36,311 nucleotides of DNA from Nitrospirota bacterium (GCA_004296885.1 SCVN01000018.1:66980-103290); one strand, 5' to 3'; positions 19,563 to 28,040 are shown, numbered from the stretch's first letter. The notes: generated from the sequence alone by a model not told the origin. Numbers and translations: made by a program.

Positions 19563-20678
19563 TCAGTGGCCCGACAGGCCGGGGAGCAGGGACAGGAGGA
19601 TCGACACCGCGATCAAGACAATAATGATCCATTCCAACACTTCCATGCGGCGGATCGTCGCACGATCGGACATCTTGTGGTAGATGCTTTCGAGGGCTTG
19701 CAACTTCTTGATGATGCTCGCCTCCCATTCGGATAAGTGAAAACGGCGGGACACGAGCTGATACACTCGGGCAAGATACTGGTCTCCCAGCAGTTTGAGC
19801 GCGTTGGTGACCCGCTCGAAGAGCACGGCGCTGTCGATCTGAAACCGCGCGATGCGCTGGACTTCGGCTTCAAAGGACCCGGGCCAGCGAAACCGGCCGG
19901 TCATCGGCAGGGCGAGGAAGTCGGAGTCGCGGTCGAGCGCCTCGCTCAGTTGCTGGTCCAGGCAGCGCGCCTCCAGCAGCTCGACGTTGGCGAATTCCAG
20001 CACCGCCCGCACATCCTCCATCCCCCGCCCAAACACCAGCGCGGCGTTCCAATCGATGATCGCCAGGTCGTTGACCCCATAGGCAATGCGGCAGGAGACG
20101 GACTCCTCCACCTCCTGGTCGGACAAGGGCAGGAGCTCGCCTCGCAGCAACTGAGCGATTTCCTGCGCGTGGCGCGGACACAGATGGTTCCCCGCGGACT
20201 CCGCCGTCCAGTCGGTCATCTGGAAGATGACATAGTCTTCCACCGCGTCCAGAATCCCCGGCTTTTTCACGGCCCCGATGATGGCGGCCAACAGCCGCTC
20301 CACGCGGCCCCGCGCGTCCGCCTGCAGCGCGGGGTTGTCGTAGAGTTCCTGGCTGAAGGCCAGGAGTTGCGCAAACGGCCCGTCGACGGGAATCGTGTAC
20401 GTCACGGAGACGGCGCCGAAATCGTAGATGACGACATCGACGGCGGCGAGGCTGCGATAATTCCCGATCACCAACGGATCCGCGTCCTGGATCACGCGCA
20501 GAGGGGGAGGATAGAATTTGAACGACTGCGGGGCGCGTCGTTTCTGCCGGAGGGTCGAGCGTTCCTTGCTTTCCGTGATGTGCCGGCCGGCTTCATCCAG
20601 GTCGATCGCCCAGGCGACGTCGTAGGCGAAGAGGGCGTAACAGATACCCTTGTCAACAGTGATCTGTGAAAACATCAC
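19563..20678 (-). CDS. RMND1/DUF155-family protein with C-terminal membrane anchor
   Basis: A 371-residue protein with the RMD1/RMND1 (DUF155) layout: an N-terminal alpha/beta region, then FANVELLEARCLDQQL, LLGDQYLARVYQLVSRRF, a coiled helix (WEASIIKKLQALESIYHKM) and RRMEVLEWIIIVLIAV, where a conserved LEWIIIVLI tail anchors the protein. Eukaryotic relatives act at mitochondrial translation; bacterial function is unknown. It starts at 20678 or 20675 (tandem ATGs). It follows the MgtC-like gene by 21 nt and is likely co-transcribed with it. Confidence 0.8.
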   Translation of the reverse strand: MMFSQITVDKGICYALFAYDVAWAIDLDEAGRHITESKERSTLRQKRRAPQSFKFYPPPLRVIQDADPLVIGNYRSLAAVDVVIYDFGAVSVTYTIPVDGPFAQLLAFSQELYDNPALQADARGRVERLLAAIIGAVKKPGILDAVEDYVIFQMTDWTAESAGNHLCPRHAQEIAQLLRGELLPLSDQEVEESVSCRIAYGVNDLAIIDWNAALVFGRGMEDVRAVLEFANVELLEARCLDQQLSEALDRDSDFLALPMTGRFRWPGSFEAEVQRIARFQIDSAVLFERVTNALKLLGDQYLARVYQLVSRRFHLSEWEASIIKKLQALESIYHKMSDRATIRRMEVLEWIIIVLIAVSILLSLLPGLSGH

Positions 20679-20699
20679 ACGGTGCCCCCGGTCGGACGC

Positions 20700-21983
20700 T
20701 CAGCGAATAAGCATCAACGCCGCGCCGCCCGCGCCGAGCGTGATGCCCAGCCCCAACGCCACCGGCGCGGCCAGCTCCCGCCCTCCCAACCACCAGGCCA
20801 GACCCGCTTTGACCACCGTGTTGGTGACCGCCGCCAGTGTGATGGCGGTTGCAGCAACATGGGCGACCAGCCCGTCCAGATGAAACCGGGCCATCGAAAG
20901 ACTGATGGCATCCACCTCGGTCAGGCCGGCCAAGATCCCCGCCAGGTACAGGCCTCCCTCGCCCAGCCACGCCTGTGCGCCTTTGGACAGAAAAATCACC
21001 GTGGCGTAGAACAGACCGAATTGGAGCGCGGCACGCAGTTCGAAGGGGTTGCGATGAGACACCGGCTCCGCGCGTGGCAATGCGTGGCGCGAGCGGAGAT
21101 ACAAGGCCGCCGCCGTTCCGTAGGCCACCAGGGTCATCATGCCGAGCGGCCAGACCAAGGTCGGCACAAGGCCGATGTCCACGATGCCGACGATCGTCAG
21201 GATGCGGGCAAACATGGTGGCGGACGCCGCGAGGATCGCCACCGCAGCCAGCGGGACGGTCGCGGGCGAGTCCTTCGCGCGCGGGGCCAGGCTCACGGTC
21301 ACGGCCGTGGAGGACACCAGCCCGCCCAGAATCCCCGTGACGGCCAAGCCCTGTTGTGGCCCGATCATGCGCGTGGCGAGATAGCCGAGGAAGCTGATCC
21401 CGGCGATCAAGACGCTCATCGTGCCGATCTCGAACGGATTCAGCACGTGCAAGGGCCCGAATGTACGGTTTGGGAGCAGCGGCAGGACCACCAAGGCCAG
21501 GATGACGAACTTGACCGTGGCGTAGATGTCGTCTTCCGACACCCGCTCGACTGCGTGATGAAGCGGCGCCTTGAAGGAAAGCACCGCCATGACGACCGCC
21601 GCGCTCGCCACGATCAGCAGGTACCGCTGCCCGGTGGCCAGCGGCAATCCCGGCAGAAGCGCCAGGACTCCCAGGAGAAAGGTGATAAGCGCCGCCACCT
21701 GGGTCGTGACCCCGGGCGTCCCGTCCTGATGCCATTCCTGGTAATAGGAAATGGCCAAAAACGATCCGAGCGTCAGCAGCGCGCCCAGGATCACCCACAC
21801 GCCGACCGCATGGGCGAGAAGGGCCGAGAGGGCGCCGGAGAGCGCGATCAGGGGAAACGTGCGGACGCCGCCGATGATGCTGGGCTTCTTGTCCAGCGCC
21901 CGGGACTGCTCCCGTTCCAGGCCGATCAACGACCCGGCCGCCAGAGCCACCAGAAAGCTCAGGAAGATTTCCTCGAAGGACAT
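20700..21983 (-). CDS. MgtC/SapB-DUF4010 family integral membrane protein
   Basis: The ATG at 21983 (427 residues) puts the first helix at the N-terminus, as in MgtC proteins; upstream in-frame codons (to 22103) add a polar stretch with no homology I can see. GSLIGLEREQ at 17-26 is the MgtC signature, followed by an Arg/Thr motif (GGVRTFPLIALSG). About a dozen hydrophobic helices follow, the second half being DUF4010-like (GILGGLVSSTAVTVSLA, LTEVDAISLSMA). A role in Mg2+ or envelope homeostasis is suggested by family only. It is the first gene of a two-gene unit with the RMND1-like gene. Confidence 0.82.
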   Translation of the reverse strand: MSFEEIFLSFLVALAAGSLIGLEREQSRALDKKPSIIGGVRTFPLIALSGALSALLAHAVGVWVILGALLTLGSFLAISYYQEWHQDGTPGVTTQVAALITFLLGVLALLPGLPLATGQRYLLIVASAAVVMAVLSFKAPLHHAVERVSEDDIYATVKFVILALVVLPLLPNRTFGPLHVLNPFEIGTMSVLIAGISFLGYLATRMIGPQQGLAVTGILGGLVSSTAVTVSLAPRAKDSPATVPLAAVAILAASATMFARILTIVGIVDIGLVPTLVWPLGMMTLVAYGTAAALYLRSRHALPRAEPVSHRNPFELRAALQFGLFYATVIFLSKGAQAWLGEGGLYLAGILAGLTEVDAISLSMARFHLDGLVAHVAATAITLAAVTNTVVKAGLAWWLGGRELAAPVALGLGITLGAGGAALMLIR

Positions 21984-22379
21984 GGCTGGTTCGCTTCCCA
22001 TCGCAAAAATCTCATGGTTCGATACATCGCGCAAACCGTCCCATCGCATACGAGCAAGAGCAGTGCCATCAGGTCCTGGCCGGCGCGCCCCGCTTTCCGA
22101 CATTCAATCATCGGCTTAGCGTTCCACAAGCCTGCGCTTGTAGCATCTTGTCTCTTACGTTCACGGCACTTTGTAGCAATTCTCCTCAGTGGAGGCATGT
22201 CCCAATGAGTCGGCCCGGGTGAGGTGATGCAAGTCACCAGATTCATGCAGGATCCCGTGATATCGGACTCGGTGATACTTGGCCACGCCTTTGCTTATGT
22301 AAAGAAGCGGCCGGCTTTTAGCTGTCCGCATTCAACTCCGGGTGATGGCTCACGGCGTCTTCGTTGGAAAGGGCGTTTC
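21984..22379. promoter_or_regulatory. Divergent intergenic region upstream of MAT
   Basis: 396 nt separating divergent genes. It holds a 6-bp hairpin (ACAAGC 22126-22131 with GCTTGT 22136-22141) and a small dyad GGTGA (22223-22227) with TCACC (22234-22238) that could be an operator. No SAM riboswitch structure is recognisable. The ORF of the MAT gene extends back to 22224, but that part does not look like MAT. Promoters must lie here; I cannot place them with confidence. Confidence 0.3.
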
Positions 22380-23594
22380 ATGACCGATGGCATCGTCATT
22401 CAGGAATCGCCCACGATCCCGGCCCAGGACCAGCCGGTTGAAATTGTGGAGCGGAAAGGGAAGGGACACCCGGACACGATCTGCGATGCGGTGGCAGATC
22501 GGATCTCGGTGGAGCTGTCGCGAGCCTATATGAAGTCGTTCGGCCGGATTCTCCACCACAACATCGACAAGGGCCTGTTGGCGGCGGGACAAGTGGACTG
22601 TCGGATGGGCGGCGGTCGGGTGCTGAAGCCGATGCGCCTGATCATCGGGGACAGGGCCGCGCCCGGAGTCGGACGCAAGACGATCCCCGTGGCGACGATC
22701 GTCACAGCGGCGGCCCGGGACTGGTTCAAACAGAACCTGCGCCACGTCGACCCGGAACGGCACATACGGTTCCAGGTGGAACTGCGGCCCGGATCATCCG
22801 AGCTCGGCGCCATCTTCCAGCCGCGCCGTGGCCCGCTTGTCGCCAACGACACCTCGGCCGCAGTCGGCTACGCACCCCTCACGCCGACCGAGCGCCTGGT
22901 CCTGGAGGTGGAGCATTTCCTCAACGGGCCCCTGTTCAAGGGAGCGTTTCCGGAAACCGGCGAGGACGTCAAGGTCATGGCCTTTCGCATGGGACGGACC
23001 ATGACACTGACCGTAGCCATGCCCTTACTTGCCGCGTATATTTCCTCCGAAGCCGCGTATTTCCGGCTGAAGGGCCGCATCCTGCGTGCAATCCAAGCCC
23101 ACGTGCGGCATCACCCATCCGGAGGCCCTCACATTCAGGTGACGGTGAACGCGTTGGACCGCCGGGGAGCCGGACTCGACGGGATGTACCTGTCACTGAT
23201 CGGCACCTCGGCCGAACAGGGAGACTCGGGCCAGGTCGGCCGGGGCAACCGCGTCTGCGGCGTGATCGCCCTCAATCGGCCGATGAGCGGGGAGGCGGCG
23301 GCCGGCAAGAACCCCGTCAGCCATGTGGGGAAGATCTACAGCGTCTTGACGCATGAACTCGCCATGCGGATCTATCAGCAGGTACCGGGCTTGCGAGAGG
23401 TGACCCTGTGGCTGGGCAGTACGATCGGGCACCGGATCGATCGCCCCTCCCTGGTGGTGGCACAGGTGAGTCCGGTCGCGGGCACGTCTCTCCGGCGGGT
23501 GCAGCCGGCGATTCGGAGGATTATCCAGGAGGGGCTCGACAACCTGGAGCCCTTTTGTCAGGCGCTGGCCGAGGGGAAATTTCCGGTGTGCTGA
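22380..23594 (+). CDS. Archaeal-type S-adenosylmethionine synthetase
   Basis: Start 22380 is preferred because GGAAAGGG lies 6 nt upstream and MTDGIVIQES matches the family N-terminus. The 404 residues fit the archaeal-type MAT family (about 400): VERKGKGHPDTICDAVAD with His30 and Asp32 at the ATP site, NIDKGLLAAGQV, VMAFRMGRTMTLTVAMP, SAEQGDSGQVGRGNRVCG, and GKNPVSHVGKIYSVL. It makes S-adenosylmethionine from methionine and ATP. The usual bacterial MetK has different motifs, so this gene was probably acquired laterally, or is a second enzyme beside MetK. It is followed 105 nt later by an AmrS radical SAM gene that uses its product. Confidence 0.92.
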   Translation: MTDGIVIQESPTIPAQDQPVEIVERKGKGHPDTICDAVADRISVELSRAYMKSFGRILHHNIDKGLLAAGQVDCRMGGGRVLKPMRLIIGDRAAPGVGRKTIPVATIVTAAARDWFKQNLRHVDPERHIRFQVELRPGSSELGAIFQPRRGPLVANDTSAAVGYAPLTPTERLVLEVEHFLNGPLFKGAFPETGEDVKVMAFRMGRTMTLTVAMPLLAAYISSEAAYFRLKGRILRAIQAHVRHHPSGGPHIQVTVNALDRRGAGLDGMYLSLIGTSAEQGDSGQVGRGNRVCGVIALNRPMSGEAAAGKNPVSHVGKIYSVLTHELAMRIYQQVPGLREVTLWLGSTIGHRIDRPSLVVAQVSPVAGTSLRRVQPAIRRIIQEGLDNLEPFCQALAEGKFPVC

Positions 23595-23602
23595 CGCAGA
23601 AG

Positions 23603-23658
23603 TTTTGAATTCTTCATGTTGAATTTTGAGTTGGGAACTCACCATTAAGAATTCAAAA
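23603..23658. repeat. AT-rich nested palindrome
   Basis: TTTTGAATTCTT (23603-23614) and AAGAATTCAAAA (23647-23658) form a perfect 12-bp stem; inside, GAGTT (23628-23632) pairs with AACTC (23636-23640) around GGG. Its low GC contrasts with the surroundings. It resembles a dispersed intergenic repeat or a terminator for the MAT gene. Confidence 0.6.
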
Positions 23659-23699
23659 TTTAAAACTTTCGTTCAGCGTTCATCGTTTCGGGGGTTGTG

Positions 23700-24770
23700 A
23701 TGCGGGAAGCGTTGTTCTTTGAGAGGGAGGAGCGCCAACGGGTCCGATGCACCCTCTGTCCCCACCTGTGCAAGGTGGCGCCGGGACATCGCGGGGCCTG
23801 CGGGGTGCGGATCAATCGCGACGGCAGGCTCTACACGCTGGTCGGCGACCGCACGATCGCCCAGGAGATCGATCCGATCGAGAAGAAGCCGCTCTTCCAT
23901 TTTCTCCCCGGCTCGCAGGCTTATTCGATCGCCACCGTCGGCTGCAACCTCCGTTGCCTGTTCTGCGTAAACTGGGAGATCTCGCAGAGTCCCAAGGGCC
24001 AACCGGCCGAAACGGGGGATTTTGCCTGCCTGCCCCTGGCCGAACAGCCCCCGGACATGGAAACGTCCCAGCTCACGTCGCCGGACGCGGTTGTGGCCAA
24101 AGCCCTGGCGAACCGGTGCGCGAGCGTGGCCTACACCTACACCGAACCCACGATCTTCTTCGAGTTGGCCCTGGAAACCGCGAAAGCCGCCAAGGCCGCG
24201 GGTCTGAAGAACCTGTTCGTGACCAACGGCTTTATCATGCCGGACGCGCTGCGCATGATCGCCCCCTATCTGGACGCGGCCAATATCGACCTCAAGAGCT
24301 TCCGCGACAGCTATTATCGGCGGGTGTGCGGCGCGGCGCTCCAGCCGATCCTGGAGGCGATCCGGCTCTACAAGCAACTGGGGGTCTGGATTGAGCTGAC
24401 GACCTTGTTGATCCCGGGGCGAAACGACGCGGCGCAGGAGTTGCGGGACCTGGCCGGATTTATCAAGGCGGACCTCGGTGAGGACGTCCCCTGGCACCTC
24501 AGCCGCTTCTTTCCGACCTACAAGATGGCGGATGTCCCGAGCACCCCGCTGGAGACGCTCCGGGCCGCCAGGCAGATCGGGCTCGAGGCGGGCCTCAAAT
24601 TCGTGTACCTTGGCAACGTGAGCGAGGAGGGAGGCGAAGACACCTCCTGCCCCAACTGCCGGGCCGTGGTGATCCGTCGGGCCGGACTCACGCTGGTCGA
24701 GAATCGGTTGAAGGACTCCGCATGCCCTGCCTGTCGGCAACCACTGGCCGGCGTGTGGCGAGGGAGATGA
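23700..24770 (+). CDS. amrS: AmmeMemoRadiSam system radical SAM enzyme (AmrS), copy 2
   Basis: ATG 23700 has GGGGG 5 nt upstream; a GTG precedes it in frame at 23697. The 356 residues carry CxxxCxxC at Cys82, Cys86, Cys89 (GCNLRCLFCVNW), an N-terminal Cys cluster (CTLCPHLC, Cys34), IDPIEKKPLFHFLPGS, and a C-terminal zinc ribbon (CPNC, CPAC). Relative to copy 1 it has VNW instead of QNW after the cluster and an extra loop of about 20 residues (PAETGDFACLPLAEQ region) before the TSPDAV helix. The two copies are clearly diverged, not a recent duplication. It lies directly after the SAM synthetase gene. Confidence 0.88.
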   Translation: MREALFFEREERQRVRCTLCPHLCKVAPGHRGACGVRINRDGRLYTLVGDRTIAQEIDPIEKKPLFHFLPGSQAYSIATVGCNLRCLFCVNWEISQSPKGQPAETGDFACLPLAEQPPDMETSQLTSPDAVVAKALANRCASVAYTYTEPTIFFELALETAKAAKAAGLKNLFVTNGFIMPDALRMIAPYLDAANIDLKSFRDSYYRRVCGAALQPILEAIRLYKQLGVWIELTTLLIPGRNDAAQELRDLAGFIKADLGEDVPWHLSRFFPTYKMADVPSTPLETLRAARQIGLEAGLKFVYLGNVSEEGGEDTSCPNCRAVVIRRAGLTLVENRLKDSACPACRQPLAGVWRGR

Positions 24771-24791
24771 TAAGGTGGGGAAACATTTGGA

Positions 24792-24811
24792 GGTGCGGTC
24801 ACGCCCGCACC
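24792..24811 (+). terminator. Hairpin between AmrS copy 2 and CBS gene
   Basis: GGTGCGG (24792-24798) pairs perfectly with CCGCACC (24805-24811) over a 6-nt loop, between the AmrS stop and the CBS ribosome site. There is no T run; it may be a weak terminator or a leader structure of the CBS gene. Confidence 0.35.
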
Positions 24812-24837
24812 GTAACGCTCGCTGAGGGGAGGACACG

Positions 24838-25284
24838 ATGACAAAGCAGAACAAAGGCATCCAGGACCGGCAACTGGCCGACTTCAGCCGGCTGACCGTG
24901 GTCCGGTTCATGGAAAAGGACGTGCAGGTCGGCCACCTTCAGACCAAGGCCGACGTGCTCGCATCGCAGATGATCGAGGGGTTCGGCGCGGTCCCCATTG
25001 TGGATGAACGGCAGCGCTTGATCGGCATCGTCAGCGAGCACGATCTGCTGGCGTCGCTGGAGAAGGGCCAGGCATGGAGCCAAGTGGCGGCCGGAGACAT
25101 CATGGCTCCCAACCCCTATTCGGTGCGGCCGGAAACGGAGTTGGGCACCTTGATTCACGTGTTCCGAGCCAGCCAGATGATTCGGGTCCCGGTCGTGGAT
25201 GCAGAGGGAAAACTTATCGGGATCATCGCGCGACGCGACATCCTGCGCGGCTACCTCAACTACGGCCTCGCTCCCGGAGTGTGA
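24838..25284 (+). CDS. CBS-domain pair protein
   Basis: 148 residues forming two CBS motifs (about 22-75 and 86-140): VRFMEKDV...GAVPIVDERQRLIGIVSEHDLL and DIMAPNPYSV...RVPVVDAEGKLIGIIARRDIL. Such stand-alone pairs sense adenine nucleotides or SAM and regulate partners. GGGGAGG lies 5 nt before the ATG. Its stop overlaps a possible GTG start of the next gene. Nearness to MAT and AmrS makes SAM a conceivable ligand, but this is speculation. Confidence 0.88.
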   Translation: MTKQNKGIQDRQLADFSRLTVVRFMEKDVQVGHLQTKADVLASQMIEGFGAVPIVDERQRLIGIVSEHDLLASLEKGQAWSQVAAGDIMAPNPYSVRPETELGTLIHVFRASQMIRVPVVDAEGKLIGIIARRDILRGYLNYGLAPGV

Positions 25285-25964
25285 ACGACCTCGTGCGGCG
25301 CATCCCTCTGAGGAAGCACATGTGGCAGGTGATCGTCGTCGTTGCGATGACGGCCTTGTGGCTGGGCCATGCCGCTCCAGCCAGCGCAGCCGGTTCGGCG
25401 ACCGAGGCGGTCAGGGGCACGATCGACGAAGTCATCCGCATCCTGTCCGATAAGGAGATGAAGCAGCCGGCGCGTCACCAGGAACGCCGCAAGCTGCTGG
25501 AAACCGTCATCTGGGGCCGGTTCGACGACAAGGAAATGAGCAAGCGTTCCCTGGCCGCCCAGTGGACCAAACTGAACGAGGCGGAACGGGAGGAGTTTGT
25601 CGGCTTGTTTCGATCTTTCTTGACGGATGCCTATGCAGACAAGATCGAGGGCTATGCCGGCGAGCAAGTGCAGTATTTGGGCGAACGGTTGGAGGGGGCC
25701 TATGCGGAGGTCCGCACCAAGCTGCTCTCGGAGAAGACCTCCTACCCGATGGAATACCGCTTGATGGAGAAGTCCGGAGACTGGGTCGTCTACGACATCA
25801 TCGTGGACGGCATCAGCTTGGTCCGCAATTATCGCGGCCAGTTCGAGCGGATTATCCGCGCCGAGTCCTACGCCGCCTTGGTGGAGAAGCTGCGTAAGAA
25901 GTCGAAGGACATCACGGCGCCCAAAACCAAGGGCTCGGACCGATCGAGCCGGGATCCGTCGTGA
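25281..25964 (+). CDS. MlaC/Ttg2D-like periplasmic phospholipid-binding protein
   Basis: A GTG at 25281 overlaps the CBS stop (GTGA) and gives a proper signal peptide with a basic N-region (LVRRIPLRKH), then VIVVVAMTALWLGHAAPASA; the ATG at 25320 has a better ribosome site (GAGGAAG) but leaves no positive charge, so the start is open. The mature part (IDEVIRILSD, RRKLLETVIWGRFDDKEMSKR, FVGLFRSFLTDAYADKIEGY, VYDIIVDGISLVRNYRGQF) is typical of MlaC, which shuttles lipids between outer and inner membranes. The other mla genes are not here. Confidence 0.88.
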   Translation: MNDLVRRIPLRKHMWQVIVVVAMTALWLGHAAPASAAGSATEAVRGTIDEVIRILSDKEMKQPARHQERRKLLETVIWGRFDDKEMSKRSLAAQWTKLNEAEREEFVGLFRSFLTDAYADKIEGYAGEQVQYLGERLEGAYAEVRTKLLSEKTSYPMEYRLMEKSGDWVVYDIIVDGISLVRNYRGQFERIIRAESYAALVEKLRKKSKDITAPKTKGSDRSSRDPS

Positions 25965-26009
25965 AACGGCGGTAAGGGCCTGCGTCTTCGGCGCCCTTGC
26001 GCCCCGTCC

Positions 26010-26513
26010 CTAGCCTCTGTATCCGAACAGGCGCAACTGCGCCTTCCGGTCCGCAATGTCCTGCTCCTGTTCGATGCCACGGGGGCTCTGTCCGTCCACC
26101 ACGCCCAGAATTCCCCGACCGCGGCTCGTTTCGGCCAGGATCACCTCGACCGGATTGGCGGTGGCGCAGTAGATTCCGCAAACCTCCGGCACCTGCCAGA
26201 CCGCCGGGAGCACGTTGATCGGATAGCAGTTACGGAGGAGAATCAGGAAGCTGTGCCCGGCCCCGATGGCCTTGGCGTTGCGCTGGGCCAGAGCGATCAG
26301 TTCCTGATCGTTGCCGCTCCAGCGCACCAGGCAGGGGCCTGAGGATTCGCAAAACGCCACCCCGAACGCGATGTCCGGAACGGACCCGATCAGCGCATCG
26401 TGCAAATCGTCCACGGTTTTGAGGAAATGCGCCTGGCCAAGAATGAGGTTGACCGTGTCCGGTTTCGCGACGGACACGGAGAGCAGACGGACCGCCGACG
26501 CTGTATCGTCCAT
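26010..26513 (-). CDS. Adenosine-specific kinase family protein (PF04008)
   Basis: The 167 residues match the adenosine-specific kinase family along their whole length: IGSVPDIAFGVAFCES, VRWSGNDQELIALA, AIGAGHSFLILLR, PEVCGIYCATANPVEVI, GRGILGVVDGQSP, DIADRKAQLRLFGY. Family members, first studied in archaea, bind adenosine; physiological role is poorly known. GGAGG stands 7 nt before the ATG. It lies 12 nt after the cytochrome c gene on the same strand. Confidence 0.9.
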   Translation of the reverse strand: MDDTASAVRLLSVSVAKPDTVNLILGQAHFLKTVDDLHDALIGSVPDIAFGVAFCESSGPCLVRWSGNDQELIALAQRNAKAIGAGHSFLILLRNCYPINVLPAVWQVPEVCGIYCATANPVEVILAETSRGRGILGVVDGQSPRGIEQEQDIADRKAQLRLFGYRG

Positions 26514-26525
26514 AGACCGACCTCC

Positions 26526-26900
26526 TCACCGACCCCGTTGCGCCAGAACCCGCACGTAGGCGATGACGTCTTCCATTTGTTGGTCGGTGAGGCGTCCCCG
26601 CCAGCCGTGCATCGGACTCAGAGCCAGCCCGAATTCGATCGTCGTGAACAGTTGCTCGTCCGACTTCATCTGGGTGATGAACCGATGGAAATTGGCGGGC
26701 GGAATTTTTAGCCCCAGCGCGTCCGGCCCGTCGCCCCAACCGCCCGCTCCATGGCAGCGCTGGCACTGCTGTTCATAGACACTCTTTCCCCGATGGACAT
26801 CTCCGGCAAGGTCTTGGGCCTGGACGGGAAGGGGCGGCCCCAGCGCCCACCAACCGAACCCCGTCCCCATTAACAGCACCGGTACCAGGAAGCGTTTCAT
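26526..26900 (-). CDS. Exported mono-heme cytochrome c
   Basis: ATG 26900 is favoured (AGAGG 7 nt upstream) over ATG 26915. 124 residues: a signal peptide (FLVPVLLMGTGFGWWALG, cleavage after VQAQ), the heme site CQRCH (Cys46, Cys49, His50) and Met97 in SPMHGW as likely sixth ligand; a C-terminal helix (DVIAYVRVLA) completes a small class I cytochrome. It would shuttle electrons in the periplasm. Its neighbour is a copper protein, suggesting a shared redox chain. Confidence 0.9.
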   Translation of the reverse strand: MKRFLVPVLLMGTGFGWWALGPPLPVQAQDLAGDVHRGKSVYEQQCQRCHGAGGWGDGPDALGLKIPPANFHRFITQMKSDEQLFTTIEFGLALSPMHGWRGRLTDQQMEDVIAYVRVLAQRGR

Positions 26901-26981
26901 GACAAGCCTCTTCATGGATAGCGGGCCGCGCGATAGGCATCGCGCGGCCCGCGTCTATCCGCCCCTACCCTTGAGGGAAGC

Positions 26982-27446
26982 TCAGCCGCCGCCGACCTCG
27001 CCCTTCGTCTCGACAAGGAACACTTCCCCCTTCATCTCCGGATGCATATCGCACCAGAAGGGGATGCGCTGGGTCTCCACATCCTTGGTGCTGCCCTTGG
27101 TGAAGTAGAGGGTGATCGCCTTGCCCGGGCGAATGTGATAGGCCCGGACTCCTTTCCCCACCAGGTAGACCCCTTCGCCGTCCATCCGTACCGGCACATC
27201 GAAGAGCAGGGGTGACGTGAACCCATGTTCGATCGTGTCCTCGTTCCGAATCGTAATGCTCGTCAACTCCCCCGGCATCGAAGCGCCGGTCACCTTGTAA
27301 CTCTTGTCCTTGATCACCACTTCGACTTTGTGGGCCTCGGCCGCCAATGCCGTGGTCGGCCCGATCATGCTCGGAACCGTCGAGCCGATCATGGCGATCG
27401 CCATGGACGCGAGGAGTGAGGTAAACCCTTGAGCTTTGACCTTCAT
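26982..27446 (-). CDS. Exported cupredoxin-like copper protein
   Basis: 154 residues with a signal peptide ending near TTALAA. His74 (EHGF) plus Cys132, His135 and Met138 (WCDMHPEMKG) give the ligand set of a type-1 copper site, and the beta-rich body is plastocyanin-like. AAGGAGG lies just before the ATG. It probably transfers electrons in the periplasm. It is first in the group with cytochrome c and adenosine-specific kinase genes (gaps 81 and 12 nt). Confidence 0.88.
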   Translation of the reverse strand: MKVKAQGFTSLLASMAIAMIGSTVPSMIGPTTALAAEAHKVEVVIKDKSYKVTGASMPGELTSITIRNEDTIEHGFTSPLLFDVPVRMDGEGVYLVGKGVRAYHIRPGKAITLYFTKGSTKDVETQRIPFWCDMHPEMKGEVFLVETKGEVGGG

Positions 27447-27857
27447 AGTGGCCTCCTTTGGCTGAAATACCTACCGCAACCTGTCAGTGCCTCATGCCAG
27501 CTCACCGCCAAGGGCCGGCACCCTGGTGGCTGTACATGTATCTTGGTTTGATAACTGTGCAACTGCGATGCCATGAACGGCTCACAATCGAATGTCCAAG
27601 AGGATAGGCAGCAGACCGAGGCTGAGCGTGCCGATTCCCTTTGTGCACAAGGAGTTACCGAGCACTTCCGACCTGCAACCTGGGCCGGCCCGATGGCCGT
27701 CTGCTTGTCCCTGCGTCGCCTGCCGCTTTGCACCACAGGCCGAATCTCTCGGCCTGTAGCAGAATGCGCCGTTCTTGAAGGGTGTCCTGTTGTGGCAACG
27801 GAACGAGAAGAGCGGGTGGTGATCTGGAGGGGGGCGCAAGGGGGCTTGGCACGCTTC
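27447..27857. other. Intergenic region without assignable gene
   Basis: 411 nt between the cupredoxin start and the zinc-ribbon stop. ORFs on either strand here have no recognisable motif and poor starts. The minus strand near 27660-27790 reads as a short Gln/Arg-rich helical segment (LQERRILLQAERFGLW) ending at a stop, which could be a decayed small gene. The cupredoxin promoter should lie near its 27447 end. Confidence 0.3.
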
Positions 27858-28016
27858 TCAGCTTTTCTTCGTCGTGTGCGCGATGAAACTCGTATAGAGC
27901 TGTTGCAGCTTCTTGCTGCCGCAAGAGGGACACACAACCGGGCCGCTCTCATGTTCCTTCAACGTCAAGATGATCAGCGACTCTTTGCCGCAATCGAGAC
28001 ACTTGTAATCATACAT
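27858..28016 (-). CDS. Small FmdB-like zinc-ribbon protein
   Basis: A 52-residue gene: MYDYKCLDCGKESLI at the start, CPSCGSKKLQQLYT in the second half, a basic end (HTTKKS). Cys6, Cys9, Cys29 and Cys32 make two CxxC knuckles spaced as in the FmdB/zinc-ribbon family, and the YDYKC start is typical. The ribosome site is weak. It is preceded by a copy of the palindromic intergenic repeat. Probably a small regulatory or RNA/protein-binding factor; the exact role is unknown. Confidence 0.75.
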   Translation of the reverse strand: MYDYKCLDCGKESLIILTLKEHESGPVVCPSCGSKKLQQLYTSFIAHTTKKS

Positions 28017-28040
28017 CGGCACGTCGTCACCCCTGAGAGC

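Noticed and set aside
21984-22379. Possible SAM riboswitch before the SAM synthetase gene
   Set aside because: I could not find the conserved core of a SAM-I, SAM-II or SAM-IV type aptamer; only two small dyads are present.
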